A stretch of 64,000 nucleotides of DNA, from assembly GCF_009910845.1 (NCBI RefSeq), contig NZ_SIJB01000007.1, positions 124,001 through 188,000 on the forward strand, in the 5' to 3' direction. This document shows, piece after piece, positions 8,643 through 17,569 of this stretch. The position numbers and the translations under genes are program-made. Below the pieces are notes generated by a model, which searched no databases, was not told where the DNA came from, and saw only the letters and a list, made by a program, of their open reading frames with translations. Origin of the DNA: Chengkuizengella marina (lineage in GTDB: Bacteria; Bacillota; Bacilli; Paenibacillales; KCTC-33759). Every line of letters starts with the position of its first letter. Position 1 is the first letter of the stretch.

Positions 8643-9419
8643 ATGATCTTAGTTCTAGCAGGGACAAGTGATGCAAGAGCATTAGCTTTGCAAGTCAAAG
8701 AGATGAATATCCCTTTATTAACAACTGTTGTTACAGAAAATGCCGCTTTATCAATGCGAGAAGTTGATCTGCCTGTTTCAGTTGGAAGATTAACATCAGA
8801 AGCGATGATGGCGTTGATTAAAGAAAAAAAGATACAAATGATCGTAGATGCAAGTCATCCGTATGCAGAAGAGGTATCAAAAAATGCGATTCACTGTGCA
8901 GAAGAAAGTAAAATCTCGTATGTTCGTTTCGAAAGAGAAGGACTAGAATTTAAACAACATTTATTACTGTACAAGGTTGAATCATATGAACAGGCGGCAG
9001 AACTAGCATCTAAAAAGCAAGGGGTAGTCATGTTAACTACAGGAAGCAAAACGTTAAAAACCTTTACAGATAAATTAATAAACTTGCCACACATCACATT
9101 AGTAGCTCGAATGTTACCCCGTAAAGATAATATGGAAAAGTGTGAAGAGTTAGGTATACAACAAAAAAATATCATCGCTATGCAAGGTCCATTTTCTACA
9201 CAATTAAACAAAGCACTTTACGATTTTTATAAAGTGAATGTCATGATTACGAAAGAAAGCGGTAAAGTGGGAGCTGTAGACGAAAAAGTGAAAACAGCAT
9301 TAGAAATGGGGATTGAAACGATTATGATCTCTAGGCCAAAAATTCAATACGGAACTAAATTTTCTAATTTTGCAGACATATTGAACTATATAAAGGAGGA
9401 ATCTAAACGTGGATTTTAA
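8643..9419 (+). CDS. cbiJ: Cobalt-precorrin-6A reductase
   Basis: 258 residues of the CbiJ/CobK family: ILVLAGTSDARALA at the N-terminus, DASHPYAEEVSKNA near 76, and TTGSK near 134. It reduces the corrin ring of (cobalt-)precorrin-6A using a nicotinamide cofactor. It begins 21 bp after cbiX with SD AAGGGAG, and its end overlaps the start of cbiC by 11 bp, showing translational coupling. Length is normal. Confidence 0.94.
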   Translation: MILVLAGTSDARALALQVKEMNIPLLTTVVTENAALSMREVDLPVSVGRLTSEAMMALIKEKKIQMIVDASHPYAEEVSKNAIHCAEESKISYVRFEREGLEFKQHLLLYKVESYEQAAELASKKQGVVMLTTGSKTLKTFTDKLINLPHITLVARMLPRKDNMEKCEELGIQQKNIIAMQGPFSTQLNKALYDFYKVNVMITKESGKVGAVDEKVKTALEMGIETIMISRPKIQYGTKFSNFADILNYIKEESKRGF

Positions 9420-10059
9420 AACGGAATTTAAACCACTAACAGTGCAGCCACAAGAAATAGAAGGTAAAAGCTTTGAAATGATAACCGAAGAACTAGGAGA
9501 GCATTCTTTTTCAGAAGAGCAATATCCAGTTGTGCAACGTGTTATACATGCTTCTGCTGATTTCGAATTAGGTAGAAGTGTACTGTTTCATCCAGATGCG
9601 GTGCAAGCAGGAATTAAAGCCATTCAAAGTGGGAAAATCGTAGTGGCAGATGTTCAAATGGTTCAGGTTGGCATTAGCAAACCACGGCTTGAAAAGTTCG
9701 GATCAGAAGTGAAAGTATATATATCAGATGAAGATGTGATGGAAGAAGCGAAGCGATTAAATACAACAAGAGCCATTATATCGATGAGAAAAGCGATTAA
9801 GGAAGCTGAAGGTGGAATTTTTGCGATCGGAAATGCACCTACTGCTTTATTAGAATTAATTCGTTTAGTGAAAAATGGGGAAGCGAAACCGGGACTTGTG
9901 ATCGGGATGCCTGTTGGATTTGTTTCTGCTGCCGAATCGAAAGAAGAATTAGCCAAATTAGACATTCCTTTCATTACAAATATCGGAAGAAAAGGTGGAA
10001 GTGCTGTGACGGTAGCTGCATTAAATGCAATATCATTGATGGCTATTCGTCAGGTGTAA
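9409..10059 (+). CDS. cbiC: Cobalt-precorrin-8 methylmutase
   Basis: 216 residues from a GTG start (9409), with SD AAAGGAGGA 8 bp upstream inside the end of cbiJ. The CbiC/CobH signatures are VIHASADFE (the His is the catalytic proton shuttle), ISMRKAI and IGNAPTALLEL, followed by VIGMPVGFVSAAESK. It moves a methyl group from C11 to C12 to form cobyrinic acid. Only 3 bp separate it from cbiD. Confidence 0.95.
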   Translation: MDFKTEFKPLTVQPQEIEGKSFEMITEELGEHSFSEEQYPVVQRVIHASADFELGRSVLFHPDAVQAGIKAIQSGKIVVADVQMVQVGISKPRLEKFGSEVKVYISDEDVMEEAKRLNTTRAIISMRKAIKEAEGGIFAIGNAPTALLELIRLVKNGEAKPGLVIGMPVGFVSAAESKEELAKLDIPFITNIGRKGGSAVTVAALNAISLMAIRQV

Positions 10060-10062
10060 TTT

Positions 10063-11172
10063 ATGCAGAAAAAAGAGACGAAGAAAGATCCTAAAGATAT
10101 GCGTCATGGATATACAACAGGTGCTTGTGCAACTGCTGCAACTAAGGCAGCGTTAACCGCATTGATTTTTCAGGAAACACAAAAGGAAGCGACCATTACT
10201 TTACCTATTGGTAAGCAAGTATCCTTTGATATGTCTACTTGTGAATTTAATGAGGATACGGCTACTGCTGGAACAATCAAAGATGGTGGGGACGATCCTG
10301 ACGCAACGCATGGAGCTTTGATACTTTCTACCGTTTCTTGGAGCATGGGTTCAGGTATTGAATTGGATGGTGGAATCGGTGTTGGTAGAGTAACCAAACC
10401 CGGTTTACCAGTTGAAGTAGGTAGAGCAGCTATTAATCCTGTACCTTTTAAAATGATCATGGAAGTGACCCAGACTATATTACAACAATCTGAAATACAT
10501 AAAGGTGTTCGAGTTGAGATCTCGGTTCCTGAAGGAGAAGAAATTGCTAAAAAAACGTTAAATGAAAGATTAGGGATTGTTGGTGGAATTTCTATTTTGG
10601 GTACAAGAGGTACAGTTGTACCGTTTTCAACCTCAGCTTTTAAAGCGAGTATTGCACATGCTATCAATGTTGCAGTGACAGCAGGGTGTGACCACCTTAT
10701 TTTAGCAACAGGTGGGAGAAGTGAGAAATTTGGAATGGAGTTATACCCTGATTTGCCTGAGGAAGCTTTTATTGAAATGGGTGATTTCGTAGGTTTCACT
10801 TTAAAAACTTGTAAAAATAAAAAAGTTAAAAAGGTAACGTTGGTGGGTATGATGGGTAAATTCTCAAAAGTAGCAAACGGTGTGATGATGGTTCATTCCA
10901 AAAGTGCTCCAATTGATTTTAACTTTCTTGCCAAAGTAGCTGCTGAATGTGATGTAGATGAAATTACCTTAGAAAATATAAAAACAGCAAATACAGCATC
11001 ACAAGTCGGTGACATGATGCTTGAACAGAATAACAAAAAGTTTTTTGATACTTTATGTAAGTATTGTTGTTTATCCAGTTTAAAGGAAGTGAATGGCGAT
11101 ATGGAGGTTGAAACGATCATTAGTACTTTAAAAGGTGTTTTACTAGGAAGGAAAACCATACATTCTAAATAA
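10063..11172 (+). CDS. cbiD: Cobalt-precorrin-5B C1-methyltransferase
   Basis: 369 residues. The CbiD hallmark RHGYTTGACATAATKAA starts at residue 14, followed by KDGGDDPDATHG and GGIGVGRVTKPGLP. ILATGGRSE and VGMMGKFSKVANG are also present. It methylates C1 in the anaerobic pathway and is diagnostic for that route because the aerobic pathway has no CbiD. SD AGGTG lies in the last codons of cbiC. Confidence 0.96.
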   Translation: MQKKETKKDPKDMRHGYTTGACATAATKAALTALIFQETQKEATITLPIGKQVSFDMSTCEFNEDTATAGTIKDGGDDPDATHGALILSTVSWSMGSGIELDGGIGVGRVTKPGLPVEVGRAAINPVPFKMIMEVTQTILQQSEIHKGVRVEISVPEGEEIAKKTLNERLGIVGGISILGTRGTVVPFSTSAFKASIAHAINVAVTAGCDHLILATGGRSEKFGMELYPDLPEEAFIEMGDFVGFTLKTCKNKKVKKVTLVGMMGKFSKVANGVMMVHSKSAPIDFNFLAKVAAECDVDEITLENIKTANTASQVGDMMLEQNNKKFFDTLCKYCCLSSLKEVNGDMEVETIISTLKGVLLGRKTIHSK

Positions 11173-11219
11173 TGTGATAAGTCAACTTGGTTAATAGATG
11201 AATAAAAGGATGCGAGTTT

Positions 11220-12437
11220 ATGAGTATAATCAAAATTATTGGTATAGGCGATGACGGAAAAGAAAGTTTGTTGCCTATATATCAGAAATGGATTTATGAA
11301 AGTGAGTTGCTAGTAGGTGGAGAAAGGCAATTATCTTTTTTTGAAGATTATACAAAAGAGAAGCTAGTCATTAAAAGTGGATTAAGCAATTTAGTAGAAA
11401 ATCTAAAATCCAGCAATAAAAAAGTCGTTGTTCTTGCTTCTGGTGACCCTTTATTTTATGGAATTGGTGGCTATCTATCTAAAAAAATGGAAGTGGAAAT
11501 TTATCCCAACTTGAGCTCTATTCAGCTTGCCTATGCAAAAGTAGGGGATAGTTGGCATAATGCAGATTGTATAAGTATTCATGGTAGAAGTATGAAAGGA
11601 CTTGCTCAACGTATCGATGGAAAAGATAATGTGATTTTATTAACGGATGATATGAACAATCCTCAAGCGATTGCCAAATATTTATTGAATTTTGGAATGA
11701 TAGAATACGGAGCTTTTGTAGCAGAAAATTTAGGAAGTAAAGAAGAAAAAACAGGATGGTATGAGCTAGAGGAAATGAAAGATTCCACATTTACAAATTT
11801 AAACGTCGTTATTTTATTTCGACAAAAGAGAGCTCCTTTTTGGACAATGGGTATTCCTGATCATGAATTCTCACAAAGAAAACCAGATAAAGGGTTAATA
11901 ACAAAAAAAGAAGTACGAGTGTTAAGTTTAATGAATATGGCATTACAACAAACAAGTGTAGTTTGGGATATAGGAACATGTACAGGTTCAGTTGGCATTG
12001 AAGCGGGACGAATAGCAAAAGATGGAGCAGTTTATGCTATTGAAAAAAATGAAAAAGATTTAGAAAATTGTATGGAAAATATGAAAAAGTTTCGAGTAGA
12101 TATGACTGTACAACATAATAAAGCTCCCGAAGGATTAGAGAACTTTCCTGATCCAGATGCAGTATTTATCGGAGGTAGTGGTGGCGAATTAAACAAACTA
12201 TTAAATATATGCTGCAATCGTTTAAAACAAAATGGAAGAATCGTTTTAAATGCCGCTACAATCGAAACATTATACGAAGCTAGTGAGGCTTTTAAACAGG
12301 AAGGATTTAATATTGATATTACGATGGCTCAGATTTCAAGAAGTAAACCTATCTTACACATGAATCGGTTTGATGCACTGAATCCTATATATATCATCAC
12401 AGCGTATCGAGAAGAGGAGGATAAGACAATTGAGTAG
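11220..12437 (+). CDS. cbiET: Fused CbiE/CbiT, cobalt-precorrin-7/6B methyltransferase
   Basis: 405 residues. The N-terminal half (1-200) is a CbiE-type tetrapyrrole methylase ([25 protein letters not shown]). The C-terminal half (about 215-400) is CbiT, a Rossmann methyltransferase with [19 protein letters not shown] and [11 protein letters not shown]. Together they methylate C5 and C15 and decarboxylate the C12 acetate. CbiE and CbiT are separate in some bacteria; the fusion equals CobL. The last 8 bp overlap the TTG start of cbiL. Confidence 0.95.
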   Translation: MSIIKIIGIGDDGKESLLPIYQKWIYESELLVGGERQLSFFEDYTKEKLVIKSGLSNLVENLKSSNKKVVVLASGDPLFYGIGGYLSKKMEVEIYPNLSSIQLAYAKVGDSWHNADCISIHGRSMKGLAQRIDGKDNVILLTDDMNNPQAIAKYLLNFGMIEYGAFVAENLGSKEEKTGWYELEEMKDSTFTNLNVVILFRQKRAPFWTMGIPDHEFSQRKPDKGLITKKEVRVLSLMNMALQQTSVVWDIGTCTGSVGIEAGRIAKDGAVYAIEKNEKDLENCMENMKKFRVDMTVQHNKAPEGLENFPDPDAVFIGGSGGELNKLLNICCNRLKQNGRIVLNAATIETLYEASEAFKQEGFNIDITMAQISRSKPILHMNRFDALNPIYIITAYREEEDKTIE

Positions 12438-13140
12438 TTTAGGCACATTATATGGTATCGGTATGGGTCCTGGAGATCCTGAGTTGATTACTGTAAAGGC
12501 ATTTCGTATTTTAAAGGAATCCCCTGTTATTGCTTATCCAAAAAAGAGATCAGGAAGTAAGAGTTATGCTTTAGCGATTACTGAACAATATATTAACCCA
12601 CTGGAAAAAGAAATGTTAGGGTTGATCTTTCCAATGACTAAGGACAAAGCGACTTTAGAAAAACAATGGAACAAAACAGTAAAGACGGTAAGTGAGCAAT
12701 TAAATCAAGGGAAAGATGTAGCATTTGTAACTGAAGGCGATCCTATGCTTTATAGTACGTTTATACATATGCAACGTTTAGTTGAGAAGCTTCACCCTGA
12801 TATCCAAATTAAGGTAGTACCTGGTATTTCTTCTGTGAATGGAACAGCAGCTAGAATGGGATTACCATTAGCAGATGGAGATGAGCAAGTAGCCATCGTC
12901 CCTGCTACAAATGATATTGACAACATGAGAAAAGCATTAATTGAACATGACTGTGTTGTATTCATTAAAGTAGCAAAAGTGTTAGATATGATGATCGGTA
13001 TTTTAAGAGAATTGGAATTATTAGATAAAGCTGCAGTTGTAACAAAAGTGACCTCAGAAGAAGAAAGAGTATGGACGAATGTTGAGGAGCTTGAAGGAGC
13101 GGAATTGGAATATTTAACGTTGATGGTGGTGAGAAAATAG
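12430..13140 (+). CDS. cbiL: Cobalt-factor II C20-methyltransferase
   Basis: 236 residues from a TTG start with SD GAAGAGGAGG about 9 bp upstream; no ATG fits better. Tetrapyrrole methylase motifs: [27 protein letters not shown] and [13 protein letters not shown]. It adds the C20 methyl to cobalt-factor II using SAM. Its stop codon shares a base with the GTG start of cbiF. Confidence 0.94.
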   Translation: MSSLGTLYGIGMGPGDPELITVKAFRILKESPVIAYPKKRSGSKSYALAITEQYINPLEKEMLGLIFPMTKDKATLEKQWNKTVKTVSEQLNQGKDVAFVTEGDPMLYSTFIHMQRLVEKLHPDIQIKVVPGISSVNGTAARMGLPLADGDEQVAIVPATNDIDNMRKALIEHDCVVFIKVAKVLDMMIGILRELELLDKAAVVTKVTSEEERVWTNVEELEGAELEYLTLMVVRK

Positions 13141-13910
13141 TGAAAATATATATTGTAGGAGCGGGTCCTGGAGATCCGGATTTAATTACTGTGAAAGGGT
13201 TAAAGTTGTTACAGCAAGCGGATGTAGTGTTATATACAGATTCTTTAGTAAGTGAAGAATTAACTTCAAAAGCAAATTCAGAAGCAGAAGTGATTAAAAG
13301 CTCTGGAATGGCTTTAGATGAAATGGTAGATTTGATGGTAAACAAGGTAAAACAGGGGAATATGCTCGTGCGTTTACACACAGGTGATCCAGCTATGTTT
13401 GGAGCAACAATGGAACAAATGGCACTGCTCAAAAAAGAAGGCATTGAGTGTGAGATTATTCCTGGAGTAAGTTCCGTGTTTGCATCCGCAGCAGTCGTGG
13501 GTGCTGAGCTTACAATTCCTGAATTAACACAGACGTTGATATTAACTAGAGCAGAGGGAAGAACGCCTGTACCAGAATTAGAACAACTAAAGGATCTCGC
13601 TTCACATCATAGTACAATTGCTTTATTCCTGAGTGCGACTTTAACGAAAAAGGTGACTAAGGAATTTATAGCAGCAGGCTGGAGTGAACATACTCCTGTT
13701 GCTGTTGTTCAACGAGCAACTTGGCCTGATCAAAAGATTGTAAGAACAACGATTGAAAATTTAGATAAGGATATGCGAGAGAATGGGATTCGTGCTCATG
13801 CTATGATTTTAGCAGGATGGGCGTTAGATCCAAATATTCATGAAAAAGAATATCGTTCGAAGTTATATGATAAAGAATTTACACATGGATATCGAAAAGG
13901 TGTGAAATAA
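13140..13910 (+). CDS. cbiF: Cobalt-precorrin-4 C11-methyltransferase
   Basis: 256 residues from a GTG start that overlaps the cbiL stop by one base; SD GGTGGTGAG is inside cbiL. Motifs: YIVGAGPGDPDLITVKG, RLHTGDPAMFGA, IIPGVSSVFASAA and VVQRATWPDQ, all typical of CbiF/CobM. It methylates C11 after the ring contraction step. Confidence 0.95.
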   Translation: MKIYIVGAGPGDPDLITVKGLKLLQQADVVLYTDSLVSEELTSKANSEAEVIKSSGMALDEMVDLMVNKVKQGNMLVRLHTGDPAMFGATMEQMALLKKEGIECEIIPGVSSVFASAAVVGAELTIPELTQTLILTRAEGRTPVPELEQLKDLASHHSTIALFLSATLTKKVTKEFIAAGWSEHTPVAVVQRATWPDQKIVRTTIENLDKDMRENGIRAHAMILAGWALDPNIHEKEYRSKLYDKEFTHGYRKGVK

Positions 13911-14006
13911 ACACGAACAGTATATAGTTTATAATTGGCTTAATTTCCGAGTTAAAAGACTGTATTGAGACACTAAATATATTACATGAAGAAAGAAGGT
14001 GTTGAA

Positions 14007-15140
14007 ATGTCTGTCATCCTTTTAAAAGAAGAAGAATTTCCTGTTATTAAACAGAGCTCGGATTATGCCATTGTTGCGATTACAAAACATGGAGTAGCCT
14101 TAGCTCGATCTTTACATGAAAAATTTTCAAATTCAGATTTGTACTATATGAATAAGTTTGAAGTTGGAGATGAATCTAGTAAAGGGATTCAAATGTTTCA
14201 AGGATCTGTTAGAATGCTATTTCCAGCTCTTTTTCCTGTCTATAAAGGGATTATTATTGTTATTTCTCTTGGGGCAGTTGTGCGTATGATCGCTCCTTTA
14301 TTAAAGGATAAAAAAACAGATCCGGGAATTGTTGTCATTGATGATAAAGGGGAGCATGTCATTAGTGTACTCTCAGGACATTTAGGTGGAGCAAATGAGT
14401 TAACTAAGGAAGTTGCTGCTGCAATTGATGCTAAACCTATAATTACGACTGCCTCTGATGTACAAGGTACCATTGCTGTTGATTTATTTGGTCAACGATT
14501 TGGATGGCAGTGGGAATCAGCAGATAAATTAACGCCAGTGAGTGCCTCTGTCGTGAATGAAGAACAAATAGCAGTGATCCAAGAGTCAGGTGAACGAAAT
14601 TGGTGGATGTATGATACACCACTTCCTAATCATATTCATCTCTTTACTTCTATAAAAGAAGCATTAGAACAGCAGCCTCAAGCTTCCTTAATTGTTACTC
14701 ATCGATTGCTTAACAAAGAGGAAGAGGTTATATTGAATAACGGTGTATTGTATCGTCCTAAAGTAATTGTATTAGGAATGGGTTGTAATCGGGGCACATC
14801 TGCTAACGAAATAGAACAAGTAATTAAAGAAACTTTAGAAGAGTTACACTTTTCTATGAAAAGTGTAAAATCAATTGCAACGATAGATTTGAAAAAAGAT
14901 GAAAAAGGTTTAATAGAAGTAGTTAATAAATACAATTGGAATTTTCAAGTTTATACCCCATCTGAGTTAAATGAGATTGATATAGATCAGCCGTCAGATA
15001 CCGTTTATAAGTATACGGGGGCTTATGGAGTTAGTGAGCCTGCAGCAAAACGTTATAGTGGTGTTGACAAATTAGTTCTTACAAAGAAAAAATCAGGTAA
15101 CGTAACGATTTCCGTTGCTGTGATGGAATTTAATGATTAA
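14007..15140 (+). CDS. cbiG: Cobalt-precorrin-5A hydrolase
   Basis: 377 residues when started at ATG 14007 (SD AGAAGG at 13994); an in-frame ATG at 13986 has no SD. The three CbiG parts are visible: N-terminal, central VVIDDKGEHVISVLSGHLGG, and C-terminal VLGMGCNRGTSANEI with SEPAAKRYSG near the end. It opens the delta-lactone of cobalt-precorrin-5A and releases acetaldehyde. It lies 96 bp after cbiF, a larger gap than elsewhere in the operon but without an obvious terminator. Confidence 0.95.
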   Translation: MSVILLKEEEFPVIKQSSDYAIVAITKHGVALARSLHEKFSNSDLYYMNKFEVGDESSKGIQMFQGSVRMLFPALFPVYKGIIIVISLGAVVRMIAPLLKDKKTDPGIVVIDDKGEHVISVLSGHLGGANELTKEVAAAIDAKPIITTASDVQGTIAVDLFGQRFGWQWESADKLTPVSASVVNEEQIAVIQESGERNWWMYDTPLPNHIHLFTSIKEALEQQPQASLIVTHRLLNKEEEVILNNGVLYRPKVIVLGMGCNRGTSANEIEQVIKETLEELHFSMKSVKSIATIDLKKDEKGLIEVVNKYNWNFQVYTPSELNEIDIDQPSDTVYKYTGAYGVSEPAAKRYSGVDKLVLTKKKSGNVTISVAVMEFND

Positions 15141-15154
15141 ATGGAGGAATGCAT

Positions 15155-15538
15155 ATGCTTCACCATGTAGAAATCTATGTTTCTAATTTAAAGGAAACTA
15201 TATCATTTTGGGATTGGTTTCTGAAAGAATTAGGGTATGAAGTTTTTCAAAAATGGGATAATGGCATCAGTTTGAAATATCAAGAGACGTATATTGTTTT
15301 TGTTCAAACTGAACAGAGGTTCTTAGATGTTCCATACCATCGATGTCGTACTGGTTTAAATCACCTTGCGTTTCATGCAAAATCACAGGATCATGTAGAT
15401 GAAATCACTTTGAAGTTGAAAGAAAAAGGAATTCAGATTCTATATTTAGACAAACATCCTTATGCGGGAGGAGAAGACTATTATGCGGTCTTTTTTGAAG
15501 ATCCTGATCGAATAAAGGTTGAGCTTGTTGCACCGTAA
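15155..15538 (+). CDS. VOC-family (glyoxalase-fold) protein within the cbi operon
   Basis: 127 residues from ATG 15155; the ATG at 15149 abuts the SD (GGAGGA, 15143-15148). It has the VOC two-module pattern LHHVEIYVSNLKETISFWDW and NHLAFHA, ending in FFEDPDRIKVELV. Candidate metal ligands are His3, the His of NHLAFH and the Glu of KVEL. It starts 14 bp after cbiG and is followed by cbiA, so it should be co-transcribed. VOC proteins range from lyases to antibiotic-resistance thiol transferases, and nothing here points to a substrate. Its place in a B12 operon is unexplained. Confidence 0.85.
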   Translation: MLHHVEIYVSNLKETISFWDWFLKELGYEVFQKWDNGISLKYQETYIVFVQTEQRFLDVPYHRCRTGLNHLAFHAKSQDHVDEITLKLKEKGIQILYLDKHPYAGGEDYYAVFFEDPDRIKVELVAP

Positions 15539-15661
15539 ATTTGAATCTTATCAATATTTAAAAAAAGTTTCAGAAATTAGAAACGAATAAAGATTTATGA
15601 ATTTAATTGAATTAAACAAAAAACTTTTTAAAATAATGCAATAAGCGTGAAGGGTGAGGTT

Positions 15662-17032
15662 ATGAACAAACAACGACGTATCGTGATCGCAGGAACAGGG
15701 AGTGGTGTTGGTAAAACAACCACTACCATTGGATTGATGGCAGCCTTTAAACGTAGAGGATTAACTGTACAAGGATTTAAATGTGGTCCTGATTATATTG
15801 ATCCCACCTATCATACGGCGGTAACAGGCAGAGTCTCTCGTAATTTAGATAGTTGGATGACTTCTGTAAATACAGTTCAGGAAATTTATGATCGTGGTAG
15901 CAAAGGTGCGGATATCTCTATTATTGAAGGTGTAATGGGTTTTTATGATGGTAAAAATCCAAAAACAAATACGGGAAGTACGGCAGAGATCAGTTTATTA
16001 ACAGAGAGTCCAGTCATTTTGGTAGTGAATTGTCAGAGCATGGCTAGAAGTGCTGCAGCGATTGTAAAAGGTTTTCAAAGTTTGGATGAAAAGGTGAATA
16101 TAGTAGGTGTCATTGCAAACAAAGTAGGTAGCGAGGGACATTATAAACTTGTGAAGATTGCTATTGAGCAAGAATGTGGTATACCAGTCATCGGATATTT
16201 GAAAAGGGAGGAGCACATTCATATACCAGAGAGACATTTAGGGCTAATTCCTTCAATTGAAAGAGGAGAATTGGATTCGTTTTTTGAAATCTTAGCGGAT
16301 TTAATAGAACACACGATAGATTTGAATCAATTGTTACAATTATCCGAAGCCCCGGTTTTAGAAGTTTCACCAGAACTATTTAAAGAAAAAGAGAACAGAC
16401 CATTGGAAAAAAGCATTTCAATCGCAGTTGCCAAGGACGCGGCATTCCATTTCTACTATCCTGAAAATTTAGAGCTGCTTGAAACCTACGGAGCAAAGAT
16501 TGAATATTTCTCACCTTTAGCTGGAGAAAACGTCCCAGAAGGAGTAAAGGGATTATATATCGGTGGAGGTTTTCCAGAAGAATTTGCAGAACAACTTGCA
16601 GAAAATTTGGATGTGAAAGAGTCGATCAAACATACCATTGAAGCGGGTATACCAACATTAGCAGAATGCGGTGGATTTATGTATTTAACGGAGGAGATTG
16701 AAACGACAGATGGGAGTAAACTTCCTATGGTTGGTCTCATTCCAGGTAAAGTAAAAATGCAAAAGAAACTGGCGGCTTTAGGTTATAGAGAAATCAAAGG
16801 AAATACAGGTAACTTTTTATTAGAAGATCAGATTGAAGCCAAAGGACATGAATTTCACTATTCTACTTTTGAAGCAAACAAAACATTTGAGTATGCCTAT
16901 GAAACCAAAGGGATGAGAGGATTAAAACAAGAGGGCTACTTAAATCACAACCTTATTGCCGGTTATATTCATTTCCATTTTGCTTCCAACCCTAGTATAG
17001 TAAAAAATTGGATCGAGAAGTGTGTTTGGTAG
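15662..17032 (+). CDS. cbiA: Cobyrinic acid a,c-diamide synthase
   Basis: 456 residues from ATG 15662 with SD AAGGGTGAGG; the GTG at 15647 precedes that SD. The N-terminal P-loop ATPase has GTGSGVGKTTTT and FKCGPDYIDPTYH. The C-terminal class I glutamine amidotransferase domain has LYIGGGFPEEFA and LAECGGFMYL, with the nucleophile Cys in AECGG, and ends with AGYIHFHFASNP. It amidates the a and c side chains with Gln and ATP. It is the last cbi gene here: cbiP, cbiB, cobU, cobS, cobT and the adenosyltransferase are not in the window. Confidence 0.96.
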   Translation: MNKQRRIVIAGTGSGVGKTTTTIGLMAAFKRRGLTVQGFKCGPDYIDPTYHTAVTGRVSRNLDSWMTSVNTVQEIYDRGSKGADISIIEGVMGFYDGKNPKTNTGSTAEISLLTESPVILVVNCQSMARSAAAIVKGFQSLDEKVNIVGVIANKVGSEGHYKLVKIAIEQECGIPVIGYLKREEHIHIPERHLGLIPSIERGELDSFFEILADLIEHTIDLNQLLQLSEAPVLEVSPELFKEKENRPLEKSISIAVAKDAAFHFYYPENLELLETYGAKIEYFSPLAGENVPEGVKGLYIGGGFPEEFAEQLAENLDVKESIKHTIEAGIPTLAECGGFMYLTEEIETTDGSKLPMVGLIPGKVKMQKKLAALGYREIKGNTGNFLLEDQIEAKGHEFHYSTFEANKTFEYAYETKGMRGLKQEGYLNHNLIAGYIHFHFASNPSIVKNWIEKCVW

Positions 17033-17136
17033 ATTTAAGAAAAAAAAAGTAAATGATAGATTTGATGAGTATATAGTAGAAAAAAGCAATTAAGCTAAAC
17101 AAAATCTCTTTATACTAGATTTTTTAAAACTAGCAA

Positions 17137-17184
17137 ATACAATATATGGTGGGTTATAATCATATTCACCACTATATATTGTGG
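17137..17184 (+). promoter_or_regulatory. Two NrdR boxes flanking a TATAAT promoter element
   Basis: Box 1, ATACAATATATGGTGG (17137-17152), and box 2, CCACTATATATTGTGG (17169-17184), match the NrdR consensus ACACWATATATWGTGT in either orientation. Their centres are 32 bp apart, about three helical turns, as NrdR requires for tandem binding. TATAAT at 17155-17160 lies between them, so bound NrdR would cover the promoter. A clear -35 is not seen. Confidence 0.85.
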
Positions 17185-17209
17185 TGAATACAGTTTTGAA
17201 GGAGATTAT

Positions 17210-17569
17210 ATGAAAATTGTTTATGCTTCGAAAACAGGTAATGTGAGACGTTTCATAGAGAAGTTAAATGTTGAATCCATTCAATTGCATACAAAGTTAA
17301 AGATGCATGAGGAATTTATTTTAATTACATATACAACTGGTTTTGGGCAAGTTCCTGAAGAAGTTGAACAGTTTTTACAATTTAATTACCACCGCATGGT
17401 AGGCGTAGTAGCAAGTGGGAACAGAAACTGGGGAAGCAACTTTGGTAGAAGTGCAGATATAATTGCTGCTCAATATGGGGTACCTGTATTACATAAGTTT
17501 GAATTATCTGGTACTACGAAAGATTTAAAGGTATTTAAGGAAAGGGTGTTACTCGTTGAAGCATATTGA
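17210..17569 (+). CDS. nrdI: Ribonucleotide reductase flavodoxin NrdI
   Basis: 119 residues. FMN-binding signature IVYASKTGNVRRFI at the N-terminus, YTTGFGQVPEEV near 44, and GVVASGNRNWGSNFGR near 68. NrdI supplies the oxidant that assembles the dimanganese-tyrosyl cofactor of NrdF. SD AAGGAG precedes the ATG. It overlaps nrdE by 14 bp. Two NrdR boxes sit directly upstream. Confidence 0.96.
   Translation: MKIVYASKTGNVRRFIEKLNVESIQLHTKLKMHEEFILITYTTGFGQVPEEVEQFLQFNYHRMVGVVASGNRNWGSNFGRSADIIAAQYGVPVLHKFELSGTTKDLKVFKERVLLVEAY

Noticed and set aside
10170-10799. 209-residue minus-strand frame inside cbiD
   Set aside because: Antisense shadow of cbiD with no supporting signals.
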